Source: Rikenellaceae bacterium
GTDB taxonomy: Bacteria > Bacteroidota > Bacteroidia > Bacteroidales > Rikenellaceae
Length of the DNA stretch: 33,112 bases
Assembly: GCA_017415005.1 (NCBI GenBank)
Contig: JAFQJK010000035.1
Location: 1-33,112, forward strand
Direction: 5' to 3'
Below, in pieces: positions 1 through 7,281 of the stretch (position 1 is the stretch's first letter; each line of letters begins with the position of its first letter). The translations under genes were made by a program, and so were the position numbers. Under the pieces are notes generated by a model that did no database searches, had not been told where the DNA came from, and was given only the letters and a program-made list of their open reading frames with translations.

Positions 1-516
1 AGCGGCAAGAAACACCAGAAAGACCGAGAGCTCGGCAAGATGCTCAGGCAGTTGCGCAGCGGCGACACGCTGATCGTGACCGAGCTGTCCCGCCTGAGCC
101 GCACGCTCACCGACATTATGGCCATCATGGGACGCTGCCTCGAGCGGAACATCACGCTATACAGCACCAAGGACGGCTACGCCTTCGACGACAGCATCAA
201 CAGCAAGGTGCTCTGCTTCGCCTTCGGGCTCGTCGCCGAGATCGAGCGTAACCTGATCTCGATGCGCACCAAGGAGGCCCTGGCGCTGCGCAAGGCCGAG
301 GGCGTCCAGCTCGGACGCCGCAAGGGCAGCTACACCAAACTGCAGATCCTGATCGACAACCGCTTCGAGGTGATCCGCATGATCAAGCGCGGGTACCGCA
401 TCTCGACGATCTGCCGTCATTTCGGGGTTTCGCGCGACACCTTCAATACGTTCCGCGAGCGTTACGCATCGGTAGGCCTGCTCTTCAAAGACCGCGACAG
501 CCTGCCGGCCTGCTGA
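1..516 (+). CDS. Mpi-family serine recombinase, 5' end missing
   Basis: C-terminal 171 residues of a small serine recombinase (DNA invertase/resolvase). The reading frame is open from base 1, so the apparent Met at 40 is internal and the N-terminal strand with the catalytic Ser lies outside the window. Visible parts: the end of the catalytic domain with the active-site arginine motif SRLSR (after VTEL), the long helix E region ending in IERNLISMRTKEAL, the hinge GVQLGRRKGS, and a C-terminal helix-turn-helix (ISTICRHFGVSRDTFNTF) that would bind the crossover site. The family is known from Bacteroides, where Mpi inverts promoters of surface loci. No invertible promoter is evident in the bases shown. 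The related gene at 6336-6950 lacks several catalytic residues that this one keeps. Recombinase identity is firm; the Mpi subgroup and any target are inferred. Confidence 0.88.
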   Translation, partial: SGKKHQKDRELGKMLRQLRSGDTLIVTELSRLSRTLTDIMAIMGRCLERNITLYSTKDGYAFDDSINSKVLCFAFGLVAEIERNLISMRTKEALALRKAEGVQLGRRKGSYTKLQILIDNRFEVIRMIKRGYRISTICRHFGVSRDTFNTFRERYASVGLLFKDRDSLPAC

Positions 517-637
517 TCCCCAACCTCCCGGCACGGTCGCCTGACAGGATTCCAAATCGAAAAACCTGTCCTTTCCCCGTTCCCTGTGGCACCAATCTTG
601 ATCGGGTCTCCCCGAAGAACATCAACCACACACTACC

Positions 638-2374
638 ATGGGGAAAAAAGTAGCCGACCAGCTCATCGAAACGATCGAACAGGCCGGTATCAAGCGCATT
701 TACGCCGTCACAGGCGACAGCCTTAACGAAGTCAACGACGCCGTCCGGCGCCACCAGACCGTCCAATGGGTCCACGTCCGCCACGAGGAGACCGGGGCCT
801 TCGCCGCCGGGGCCGAAGCCGAGCTGAACGGCATCGCCTGCTGCGCAGGCAGCAGCGGGCCGGGCCACGTCCACCTCATCAACGGCCTCTACGACGCCCA
901 GCGCAGCAATGCACCGGTGCTGGCGATCGCCTCGACCTGCCCCTCGTCCGAGTTCGGCACGGGCTACTTCCAGGAGACCGACACGATCCGGCTGTTCGAC
1001 GACTGCAGCGGCTACAACCAGGTCGCCACCACGCCCGTCCAGTTTCCCCGCATGTTGCAGGCGGCCCTCCAGCACACCCTGCACAACAAGGAGGTATCGG
1101 TCATCGGCCTGCCGGGCGACCTGGCCGCGGCCGACTGCGTCGCGAGTCCTACCGCCTCGTTCGTCCCACCCTCACGTACGGTCTGCCGCCCCGCCGACGA
1201 CGAGCTGCACAAGCTGGCCGGGATGATCAATGCGGCCGGGCGCGTCACGATCTACTGCGGCATCGGGGCTCGCGAGGCGCACGACCAGGTCGTCCGGCTG
1301 TCCGCGAAGATCAAGGCCCCGGTCGGGTACAGCTTCAAAGCGAAAATGGCCATCCAGTACGACAACCCCAATGAGGTAGGCATGACCGGCCTGCTCGGCC
1401 TCCCGTCGGCCTTCGCCGCGATGCACGCTGCCGACCTGCTGCTCCTGCTGGGCACCGACTTCCCCTACGAGTCGTTCATGCCCGACGAGTGCCGCATCGC
1501 CCAGGTCGACATCCGTCCCGAGCGGATCGGACGCCGCGCCAGGGTCGACCTCGGGCTGGGCGGCGATGTGCGGAGCACGCTCGAAGCGCTCCTTCCGCTC
1601 GTCGCCGAGAAGACCGACGACCGTTTCCTGCGCGACCAGCTCAAGATATACGATAAGGTGCGGGAGAACATGGCCTCCGTGGCCGAAAAGCGCGGCACGG
1701 AAGACAACATCGCCCCCGAGTACGTCGCCTCGCTCATCGACCGCCTGGCGGCCCACGACGCGATCTTTACCGTCGACACGGGAATGTGCTGCGTCTGGGG
1801 GGCCCGTTTCCTCACGGCCACCGGCCAGCGCGAGATGCTGGGCTCGTTCACCCACGGTTCGATGGCCAACGCCATGCCGCAGGCCATCGGCGCCGCCTTC
1901 GCCCGCCCGGGCCGGCAGGTCGTGGCGCTCTGCGGCGACGGCGGACTCTCGATGATGCTCGGCGACCTGGCCACCATCGTCCAGTACAAGCTGCCCGTCA
2001 AGCTCGTCGTCTTCGACAACCGTGCGCTCGGTATGGTCAAGCTCGAGATGGAGGTGGCCGGCCTGCCCGACTGGCAGACCCATATGCTCAACCCCGATTT
2101 CGCCGCCGTAGCCCGCGCCATGGGCATGGAGGCCTTCTCGGTGAGCGACCCCGACCAGGTCGAGACGACGCTGCGCGAGGCACTCGCCACCGAGGGCCCC
2201 GTGCTGGTCAGCATCAAGACCGATCCCAACGCGCTGGCCATGCCTCCCCGGATCGAGTTCAGCCAGATGAAGGGCTTCGCCGTGGCGATGGCCAAGCTGA
2301 TCCTCGCGGGCCGCGCCGACGAGGTGCTCGACACGGCCAAGAGCAATATCAAGCACATCTGGGGCATCCTTTAG
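638..2374 (+). CDS. poxB: Pyruvate dehydrogenase (quinone), PoxB type
   Basis: Thiamine-diphosphate and FAD dependent enzyme that oxidises pyruvate to acetate and CO2 and passes electrons to membrane quinone. The 578 residues match E. coli PoxB (572) along the whole length. TPP-activating Glu50 lies in RHEETGAFAAGAEAEL; the FAD domain includes VGMTGLLGLPSAF; the C-terminal TPP/Mg motif runs from CGDGGLSMMLGDL (around residue 432) to the Asn in VVFDN. The segment KGFAVAMAKLILAGRADEV near the end aligns with the C-terminal part of PoxB that leads into its lipid-binding peptide, so peripheral membrane attachment is likely. The ATG at 638 gives the expected N-terminus (VADQLIETIEQAGIKRIYAVTGDSLN). 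It stands alone between a recombinase and a convergent lipoprotein gene. An acetolactate synthase-like role is less likely given the PoxB-specific match. Confidence 0.93.
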   Translation: MGKKVADQLIETIEQAGIKRIYAVTGDSLNEVNDAVRRHQTVQWVHVRHEETGAFAAGAEAELNGIACCAGSSGPGHVHLINGLYDAQRSNAPVLAIASTCPSSEFGTGYFQETDTIRLFDDCSGYNQVATTPVQFPRMLQAALQHTLHNKEVSVIGLPGDLAAADCVASPTASFVPPSRTVCRPADDELHKLAGMINAAGRVTIYCGIGAREAHDQVVRLSAKIKAPVGYSFKAKMAIQYDNPNEVGMTGLLGLPSAFAAMHAADLLLLLGTDFPYESFMPDECRIAQVDIRPERIGRRARVDLGLGGDVRSTLEALLPLVAEKTDDRFLRDQLKIYDKVRENMASVAEKRGTEDNIAPEYVASLIDRLAAHDAIFTVDTGMCCVWGARFLTATGQREMLGSFTHGSMANAMPQAIGAAFARPGRQVVALCGDGGLSMMLGDLATIVQYKLPVKLVVFDNRALGMVKLEMEVAGLPDWQTHMLNPDFAAVARAMGMEAFSVSDPDQVETTLREALATEGPVLVSIKTDPNALAMPPRIEFSQMKGFAVAMAKLILAGRADEVLDTAKSNIKHIWGIL

Positions 2375-2391
2375 CCCCACCCGTCCTGGCG

Positions 2392-2421
2392 AGGGCCGGA
2401 ATCGATCGGGATTCCGGCCCT
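2392..2421 (+). terminator. Hairpin after poxB
   Basis: A perfect 12-bp inverted repeat (AGGGCCGGAATC and GATTCCGGCCCT) with a 6-base loop starts 18 bases after the poxB stop. There is no T-tract, so it may be an mRNA 3'-end stabiliser or a weak terminator. It lies between poxB and the convergent CotH gene. Confidence 0.55.
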
Positions 2422-2554
2422 GCCGTCCGTCGCACACCGTCCTGCGGGCCCCGCCCGGAAGGAGCGCCCCGCTCCGCCGGCCCGGACACGCCCGGTGTCG
2501 CCCCACCTGCATATCTCCCGGCGAAGCTTCTCCCAATCCATATCGATAAAACGC

Positions 2555-4120
2555 TTACAGGTCCCTGAGGTAACGCTCGACATAGGCCAGCCGTGCCGCC
2601 CAGTACGCCACCATGCGGTCGATCGCCTCGTCCGACGAGAGCGTTTCGTCGTCGTTGCCGGTGATCGCCTCGCCCGACGCGGTTTCGATCTTCCAGAGCT
2701 TCCAGTTCTCGGCGGCCGAGGCCCTCAACCTCTCCTGCTGCGTGCGGATATAGTCGGGCACCGTCCGCAGGAACGGCAGCATTTCGGCAAACCGGGCCTT
2801 CACCTTTGCCTTGTAAACCGGGTCGTTCACCAGATAGGGATGCCACACGCTCGTTTCTGCGCGGGGACTCTCCGCGAAGCGGCTGTTGAACGTCGAATAG
2901 TCGAAATCCCAAAGCGGACCTGCCACCAGTTTCCCGCCCCGGTCCTTGTGCATATAGTAGCTGAACGGCTTGCCTGCCTCGGTATTGCCGACGAGCAGCT
3001 GCACGAGCCAGTAATCGACATACGAATCGACATCGATATAGTCGTACGCCTCGTCGAACCTCCCCTCCGACAGCAGCGCCTCGACCTGATTGACATACCC
3101 GGTTATGTAATCGAACTGTACCGGGCCCAGGACATCTTCGTCGGGCTCTTTGACCGTCACCGGATAGCCCATCTCAGCCGTGCTGAACGTATTGATCTCC
3201 TCGCCGTTGTACCCGTCGAACTCGAGCAGGTAGCCGCCCGTGAGCGCATCGCCCCCGGTATCGGCCGCCGTCATCTCGGTGATGTTGACCCGGTTCTTGT
3301 CGACACGGATCTGCTCGGTGATCTGGTAGTTGCCGACATACTCGCCGTTGAATATCATCTCCGTGTACTGTGCATGCGGGGTCCACCCGAGCGCATCGAA
3401 CCGCTGCCCGATGTAGAGCGACACGTCGTTGCGCAGCAGCGTACGGTCGCGGTGATTGGCCAGCAGCGCCCAGCGCTTCTGCTTGTTCATCCCGAGCACC
3501 GGCTGCTTGGCGCCGAGCCGGATGTTGAACGGCTTCTTGGGCCAGCCGAAGGTCGAGTTGCCACGGCGCTTGATCTCGATCGCCTGCGGGGCGAACGACT
3601 CGGAAGCGCCCAGCCCGTCGATGGCCATCGTCGCCGGACACCATATCTCCTTGCTTGCGGGGAGCTTGCCGTCCTCCGTGCAGATCACCGTTACGGGCAG
3701 TCCGGTATAGGGCACGAGCTGCACCCGGTACTGCTTCACGCCATTCTCGCCGTATGCCAGCCGGTAGACCACCTCGCGGCTGAAGTCGCCCTGCGTCACG
3801 CCGCTCCGTTGCTCCCGGCCGCCGACCGTCAACACATAGTCCGGCTCTCCGGTGACGACGAACGTCGCGACCAGCCTGGTCACGTCAACACCCCTATTGC
3901 GCACATAGCCCGACACGATCCCGTTCTCATAGATCTCAAGCGGCAGATCGGCCTCGAGGGACGGATTATTCTTCTTTTCGAACATGATCGCCGTAATCAC
4001 GGTTTTCTTGTCATTCGGGCCGTCGCCACCCGGTCCGCCATCATGGTCCGGTTTATTCACGCAACCCGCGGCGGCCAGAAGAGCCATCGCGATTCCGGAC
4101 AATAAGCTCCAATATTTCAT
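2555..4120 (-). CDS. CotH kinase-family lipoprotein
   Basis: Secreted lipoprotein of 521 residues. The chosen start gives MKYWSLLSGIAMALLAAAGC, a type II signal peptide with lipobox AAGC; an ATG two codons upstream (4126) is equally possible, while the in-frame ATG at 4189 would spoil the signal. After a presumed Ig-like region, the CotH domain is recognisable by IEIKRRGNSTFGWPKKPFNI (about residue 180), KRWALLANHRDRTLLRNDVS, EYVGNYQITEQIRVDKNRVNI and the metal-binding GPLWDFDYSTFN (about residue 400). CotH proteins are atypical protein kinases (spore coat CotH in Bacillus); in Bacteroidota they are common exported proteins of unknown substrate, often surface exposed. Nothing beside it indicates a target. 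A candidate promoter sits just upstream. The kinase activity is inferred from the family. Confidence 0.88.
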   Translation of the reverse strand: MKYWSLLSGIAMALLAAAGCVNKPDHDGGPGGDGPNDKKTVITAIMFEKKNNPSLEADLPLEIYENGIVSGYVRNRGVDVTRLVATFVVTGEPDYVLTVGGREQRSGVTQGDFSREVVYRLAYGENGVKQYRVQLVPYTGLPVTVICTEDGKLPASKEIWCPATMAIDGLGASESFAPQAIEIKRRGNSTFGWPKKPFNIRLGAKQPVLGMNKQKRWALLANHRDRTLLRNDVSLYIGQRFDALGWTPHAQYTEMIFNGEYVGNYQITEQIRVDKNRVNITEMTAADTGGDALTGGYLLEFDGYNGEEINTFSTAEMGYPVTVKEPDEDVLGPVQFDYITGYVNQVEALLSEGRFDEAYDYIDVDSYVDYWLVQLLVGNTEAGKPFSYYMHKDRGGKLVAGPLWDFDYSTFNSRFAESPRAETSVWHPYLVNDPVYKAKVKARFAEMLPFLRTVPDYIRTQQERLRASAAENWKLWKIETASGEAITGNDDETLSSDEAIDRMVAYWAARLAYVERYLRDL

Positions 4121-4136
4121 AATCATAGGTTTTATA

Positions 4137-4144
4137 CAAATATA
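4137..4144 (-). promoter_or_regulatory. Candidate -7 box for CotH gene
   Basis: On the minus strand this reads TATATTTG, an exact match to the Bacteroidetes -7 consensus TAnnTTTG, 17 bases before the CotH start. No clear TTTG -33 element lies 19-21 bases further upstream in this AT-rich tract, so only the -7 half is supported. The leader would be very short. Confidence 0.45.
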
Positions 4145-4679
4145 CAATAATATATATATCCCTGTTTTACTGCATATAATAATCCACACACAGGCGTCCC
4201 ATAATAACTAAAAAGCATCCTATTCCGAAACATTGTCATATCCGGCCTGTCTCCTTGCGCCGGCACTCGCCTCCGGGAGCAGGGTATCGCCGCGCCCATT
4301 CCCGCCCCTTTCTTGTCACGTGGTCCGCACGGCGGTTTGTGACATCAATTCGCCCTGCAGTTGCGCAAATCGCACCGCCCGGCATAAACACCCCCCCGAA
4401 ATTCCACCCTGCGCACCCTCCATTCGCCGCCCCTGCGAAATCAGAAAACCCCACGGCTTCAAATGCGCATTTATAGGCACCGATTTTTGGATCGCGCGGA
4501 CTAAGTTTGCCATTGGCGATCCGGGATGGGCCCGGTACGATCCGCACCGCACGCCGCCAGGCAAAACCGCAGCGGACCGCACATCCCACCGGCAGACGAT
4601 GAGCCCCGGCCACGGCCACGACCCGGCCGTCGCCCCCGATCAACACCGGCCGCCAACCGCTATCCAGAAAACCGACACG
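4145..4679. other. Non-coding divergent spacer
   Basis: This spacer lies between the divergent CotH and C11 peptidase genes. The first 60 bases are AT-rich. The rest is GC-rich and open in several frames, but the translations are proline/arginine-rich and resemble no family. The sequence TAAGTTTG at 4502-4509 matches a -7 box on the plus strand, but no -33 element is correctly spaced, and it would leave a leader of about 165 bases for the peptidase gene. Confidence 0.5.
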
Positions 4680-5912
4680 ATGAAACGATACCTCGCCTGC
4701 TTTCCGATCCTGCTCCTCCTGTTCGCGGCCACCCTGGCCTCGTGCGTCAAGGAAGGCAGCAGCGACCCGACCCGGCCCGGCCGGACGGTACTGGCCTACT
4801 TCGGAGGCGACAACAACCTCTCGGCCGAGACCCACGCCAAGATCGAGGCGATACGCCGCGGCTGGCGCAGCGGCAACGGACGCCTGCTGATCTACTGCGA
4901 CGCGGCGGGCCAGGACCCGCACCTGCTACGCCTTCGCGGCGGCTGCAACGCCAACCCGACCCCGTATCTCGAAACGGTGGCCCGGTATCCCGAGGAGAAC
5001 TCGGCCTCGGCCGACGTGTTCGCCCGGGTGATCGCCGACGTCAAGCGCAGCGACCCGGCCGACAGCTACGGCCTGCTGGTCTTCTCGCACGCCAGCGGCT
5101 GGCTCCCTGCCGGAACGCTCCGAAATCCCGCCGGTCCCGCCACCGCCGCTCCCGCTCCGTCCGCCGGGTCGCCGGCCGACGCCGCCCAGCGCCCCGGCAC
5201 GGCATCGATCGTCATCGACGACACACCCGGACGGCAGGAGATGGAGCTTGCCGATTTCGCAGCGGCCATCCCCGACCGCGCGTTCGACTTCATCATCTTC
5301 GAGACCTGCCTGACGGCCGGTATCGAAGTAGCCTACGCGCTACGCAACAAGACCGATTATGTGCTGGCCTCGGCAGCCGAGATCGTCTCGCCCGGCTTCA
5401 CCCCGGTCTATGCCTCGGCGATCACGGAGCTCTTCGCGACGGCGGCAACGACCGAACGCAACCTGACAGGCTTTGCCAGCGCCTGGTTCGACTACATCAC
5501 GGCCACCGGCGGCTGGGGCACGATGAGCCTCGTCCGCACGGGCGGCCTCGACACGCTGGCCGGCCTGGTCCGCAAAGCGCTCGCCGCTCCGGGCGGCAGG
5601 CCCGATCCGGCCACCCTCCAGCATTTCGACCGGCCCGGCAGCTACGGCGACCGGCCCGCGATCGCCCGCTTCTTCGACCTGGGCGAGTATCTCGAACAGG
5701 TCGCCCCGGTCTCCTCACAGCGCGCCATCGCCGACCAGTTGGCGAGGACCGTGGTCTGGAAAGAAGCCACCGCCACCTTCCTGCCGGGCGTCAACGGCTT
5801 CACGATCCGGCGCCACAGCGGCCTCACGACCTATATCGAGCAGGAAGCTTTCCCGTACCTCAACGGCTGCTATCGCAGCACGGCATGGTACCTGGCCACC
5901 GCACAGCAATAG
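4680..5912 (+). CDS. Clostripain-family (C11) peptidase lipoprotein
   Basis: Exported cysteine peptidase of clan CD, 410 residues. The ATG at 4680 gives MKRYLACFPILLLLFAATLASC, a lipoprotein signal with lipobox LASC; upstream in-frame codons are open but not protein-like. The catalytic dyad is visible as His137 in GLLVFSHASGW and Cys210 in FDFIIFETCLTAGIEVAYALR. GRTVLAYFGGDNNLS near the mature N-terminus is the usual start of the fold (family form: V.YM.adNNL). C11 enzymes cut after Arg or Lys and mature by self-cleavage. A Pro/Ala/Gly-rich insert (about residues 143-175, NPAGPATAAPAPSAGSPADA) follows the His and could be a processing loop. Anchoring in the outer membrane is likely but not certain. 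It lies next to the CotH lipoprotein and the second recombinase-like gene. Confidence 0.88.
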   Translation: MKRYLACFPILLLLFAATLASCVKEGSSDPTRPGRTVLAYFGGDNNLSAETHAKIEAIRRGWRSGNGRLLIYCDAAGQDPHLLRLRGGCNANPTPYLETVARYPEENSASADVFARVIADVKRSDPADSYGLLVFSHASGWLPAGTLRNPAGPATAAPAPSAGSPADAAQRPGTASIVIDDTPGRQEMELADFAAAIPDRAFDFIIFETCLTAGIEVAYALRNKTDYVLASAAEIVSPGFTPVYASAITELFATAATTERNLTGFASAWFDYITATGGWGTMSLVRTGGLDTLAGLVRKALAAPGGRPDPATLQHFDRPGSYGDRPAIARFFDLGEYLEQVAPVSSQRAIADQLARTVVWKEATATFLPGVNGFTIRRHSGLTTYIEQEAFPYLNGCYRSTAWYLATAQQ

Positions 5913-6124
5913 AACAACACGCACAACACACCTCAAACGTATTCGAACATGAAAACGACCATGCACATTCCGCTGCCGCCCCAACCGACCTAAGCGGGCA
6001 CGTCCGCAGGAGAGCCTTGTCCCGGGGCACAGCGACCCGCCCCGGGCCGCCACCGGCTCCCGGAAAAGGTTTAATCGTTGGTTTAAAGCACACTACGCAA
6101 AATGGCGCCCGGCGAATTGCATGC

Positions 6125-6177
6125 CGGAGTCAGCCGGGAGTTAATACCCTGATACTGATTCCGTGGGCCATTTTTTT
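6125..6177 (+). terminator. Terminator after C11 peptidase gene
   Basis: Outer arms CGGAGTCAG (6125-6133) and CTGATTCCG (6155-6163) pair with one G-U. An inner GGG/CCC stem (6136-6138 with 6147-6149) folds within the loop, and seven T follow at 6171-6177. The hairpin lies about 210 bases after the peptidase stop, and the intervening bases hold no gene. Confidence 0.6.
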
Positions 6178-6211
6178 CAAGTGTCGGACAAAAACATTAT
6201 ATTAAAGGCCG

Positions 6212-6247
6212 AAAACCAACCTAAAAACCGGACTAAAACCAATCTAA
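6212..6247 (+). repeat. Three iteron-like 12-bp repeats
   Basis: Three tandem copies of AAAACCnnnCTA: AAAACCAACCTA (6212), AAAACCGGACTA (6224) and AAAACCAATCTA (6235). The spacing is 11-12 bp, about one helical turn, so all copies face the same side of the DNA. They sit about 90 bases before the recombinase-like gene. The related inverse motif TTGGTTTAA occurs at 6078-6086. This looks like a cooperative protein binding site; the binder is unknown, and the adjacent HTH protein is the obvious candidate. Confidence 0.5.
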
Positions 6248-6291
6248 CGAACTGTACGAAAGAAAATTAAAGTCAATGAAAACCCTCCGGC

Positions 6292-6312
6292 CGTGACACG
6301 GGGCGTGTCACG
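6292..6312. promoter_or_regulatory. Palindromic operator-like site
   Basis: Perfect inverted repeat with 9-bp arms (CGTGACACG and CGTGTCACG) separated by GGG, ending 23 bases before the start codon of the recombinase-like gene. The position and symmetry fit a dimer-binding operator, possibly autoregulatory. A recombination crossover site is another reading, but no partner copy is seen in the window. Confidence 0.5.
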
Positions 6313-6335
6313 CCGGGACAACACCGTTTACACAT

Positions 6336-6950
6336 ATGGCACTCAAAGGATTTATTCGCTACACCGACGACCACAACCGGCTTAAAGAGATTGCCGAACG
6401 CCTGTACGGTCAGGGTCTGACCGACGAAACGATCCTGATCGACACCGAATTCGATCCCTGCAAGATCCACCTCGCCCCGGGCGATGTGATCGTGGTCGAC
6501 TCGCTTGCCGAGGTCTGCCGCGGGGTCAACAGCCTGCTCACCGTCCTGCTATCCGTGTCCGAGAGAAAAGCCGCGCTGCGTTCGCTCAGCGAGCCGTGGC
6601 TCGACATGACCTCGGGCTTCAGCGACTGGACCGACCTGCTGCGCGGGCTCTCGCAGTTCGGACAGCAGATCGTCGCCGACAAGACCCGCATGGGCCTGTC
6701 CAAGGCTCGCAAACAAGGCAAGACGCTGGGGCGTCCGTCGGGCACCTCTCCCGAGGTGGCCCGCAAGATACAGACCTGCCTCACGCTCTACCACAACTCC
6801 AACCTGCCGGTACGCAAGATCTGCGCGATCTCCGACCTCAACCCGCGCACGTTCTACCGCTACCTCAACAGTCAGAATATCGTCCCCACGCGGCGCACAG
6901 GCCGTGGCGACCAGCCCGGGGAGAGCACGCAGGCCGCCAGCCAGGAATAG
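6336..6950 (+). CDS. Serine-recombinase-like protein, altered active site
   Basis: Protein of 204 residues with the overall plan of a small serine recombinase: an N-terminal strand (KGFIRYTDDHN), a helix E region (FGQQIVADKTRMGLSKARKQGKTLGRPSG) and a C-terminal HTH (VRKICAISDLNPRTFYRYLNSQNI). Compared with active relatives (N-terminus like YVRVST), the position of the nucleophilic Ser carries Thr, and the arginine motif kept as SRLSR in the recombinase at the window start reads AEVCR here, so one of the two active-site arginines is Glu. The fold and DNA-binding domain look intact while catalysis looks lost or weak. A regulatory DNA-binding role is inferred. Upstream lie three short direct repeats and a palindrome that could be its own binding sites. 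The last 20 residues are polar and probably disordered. Confidence 0.82.
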   Translation: MALKGFIRYTDDHNRLKEIAERLYGQGLTDETILIDTEFDPCKIHLAPGDVIVVDSLAEVCRGVNSLLTVLLSVSERKAALRSLSEPWLDMTSGFSDWTDLLRGLSQFGQQIVADKTRMGLSKARKQGKTLGRPSGTSPEVARKIQTCLTLYHNSNLPVRKICAISDLNPRTFYRYLNSQNIVPTRRTGRGDQPGESTQAASQE

Positions 6951-7026
6951 GCGGCGCCCGGGTGCCTCCCGGCCCCCGGGGACCAGGACAGGGCCGGGGA
7001 CCCGCCTCCAGCGCGGCCCGACCCAT

Positions 7027-7067
7027 ATGCAAAGGACCGGACGGGGATTCCGTCCGGTCCTTTGCAT
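7027..7067. terminator. Bidirectional terminator, 18-bp perfect stem
   Basis: Arms at 7027-7044 and 7050-7067 are perfectly complementary over 18 bp around a 5-base loop (GGATT). They lie between the recombinase-like gene (plus) and nadE (minus), which converge. The stem ends in ATGCAAAGG/CCTTTGCAT, so A/T-rich bases flank it in both directions. The rest of 6951-7281 is GC-rich spacer with no gene that can be supported. Confidence 0.75.
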
Positions 7068-7281
7068 TTCCCTCGGGTCAGGTTAGCTTCGGATAGCTCT
7101 TTTCGGCACCGGCAGGACAGGACATATCCGCATCCCGGCACCTGGCGATCACGCATTGAACGCCTGCCGCACATCGGTCCCGCCAGGGTCTGAACTCCCC
7201 GCGAGGCATGCGCCGGCCGACCGGACTTGCCGGAAACGCGCAAAGCGCTGGCCGGTCCGGACCGACAACGGGCACGAGCCG

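Noticed and set aside
517-637. Invertible promoter next to the first recombinase
   Set aside because: Only a 6-bp inverted repeat (GACAGG/CCTGTC) with a 16-base spacer is present, too short and without a promoter between the arms.
2495-4105. Long open frame on the plus strand opposite the CotH gene
   Set aside because: It is the antisense shadow of a well-supported protein in a GC-rich genome; the translation is His/Arg/Pro-rich and matches no family.
4233-4679. N-terminal extension of the C11 peptidase
   Set aside because: The upstream codons are Pro/Arg-rich, and the ATG at 4680 gives a perfect lipoprotein signal peptide.
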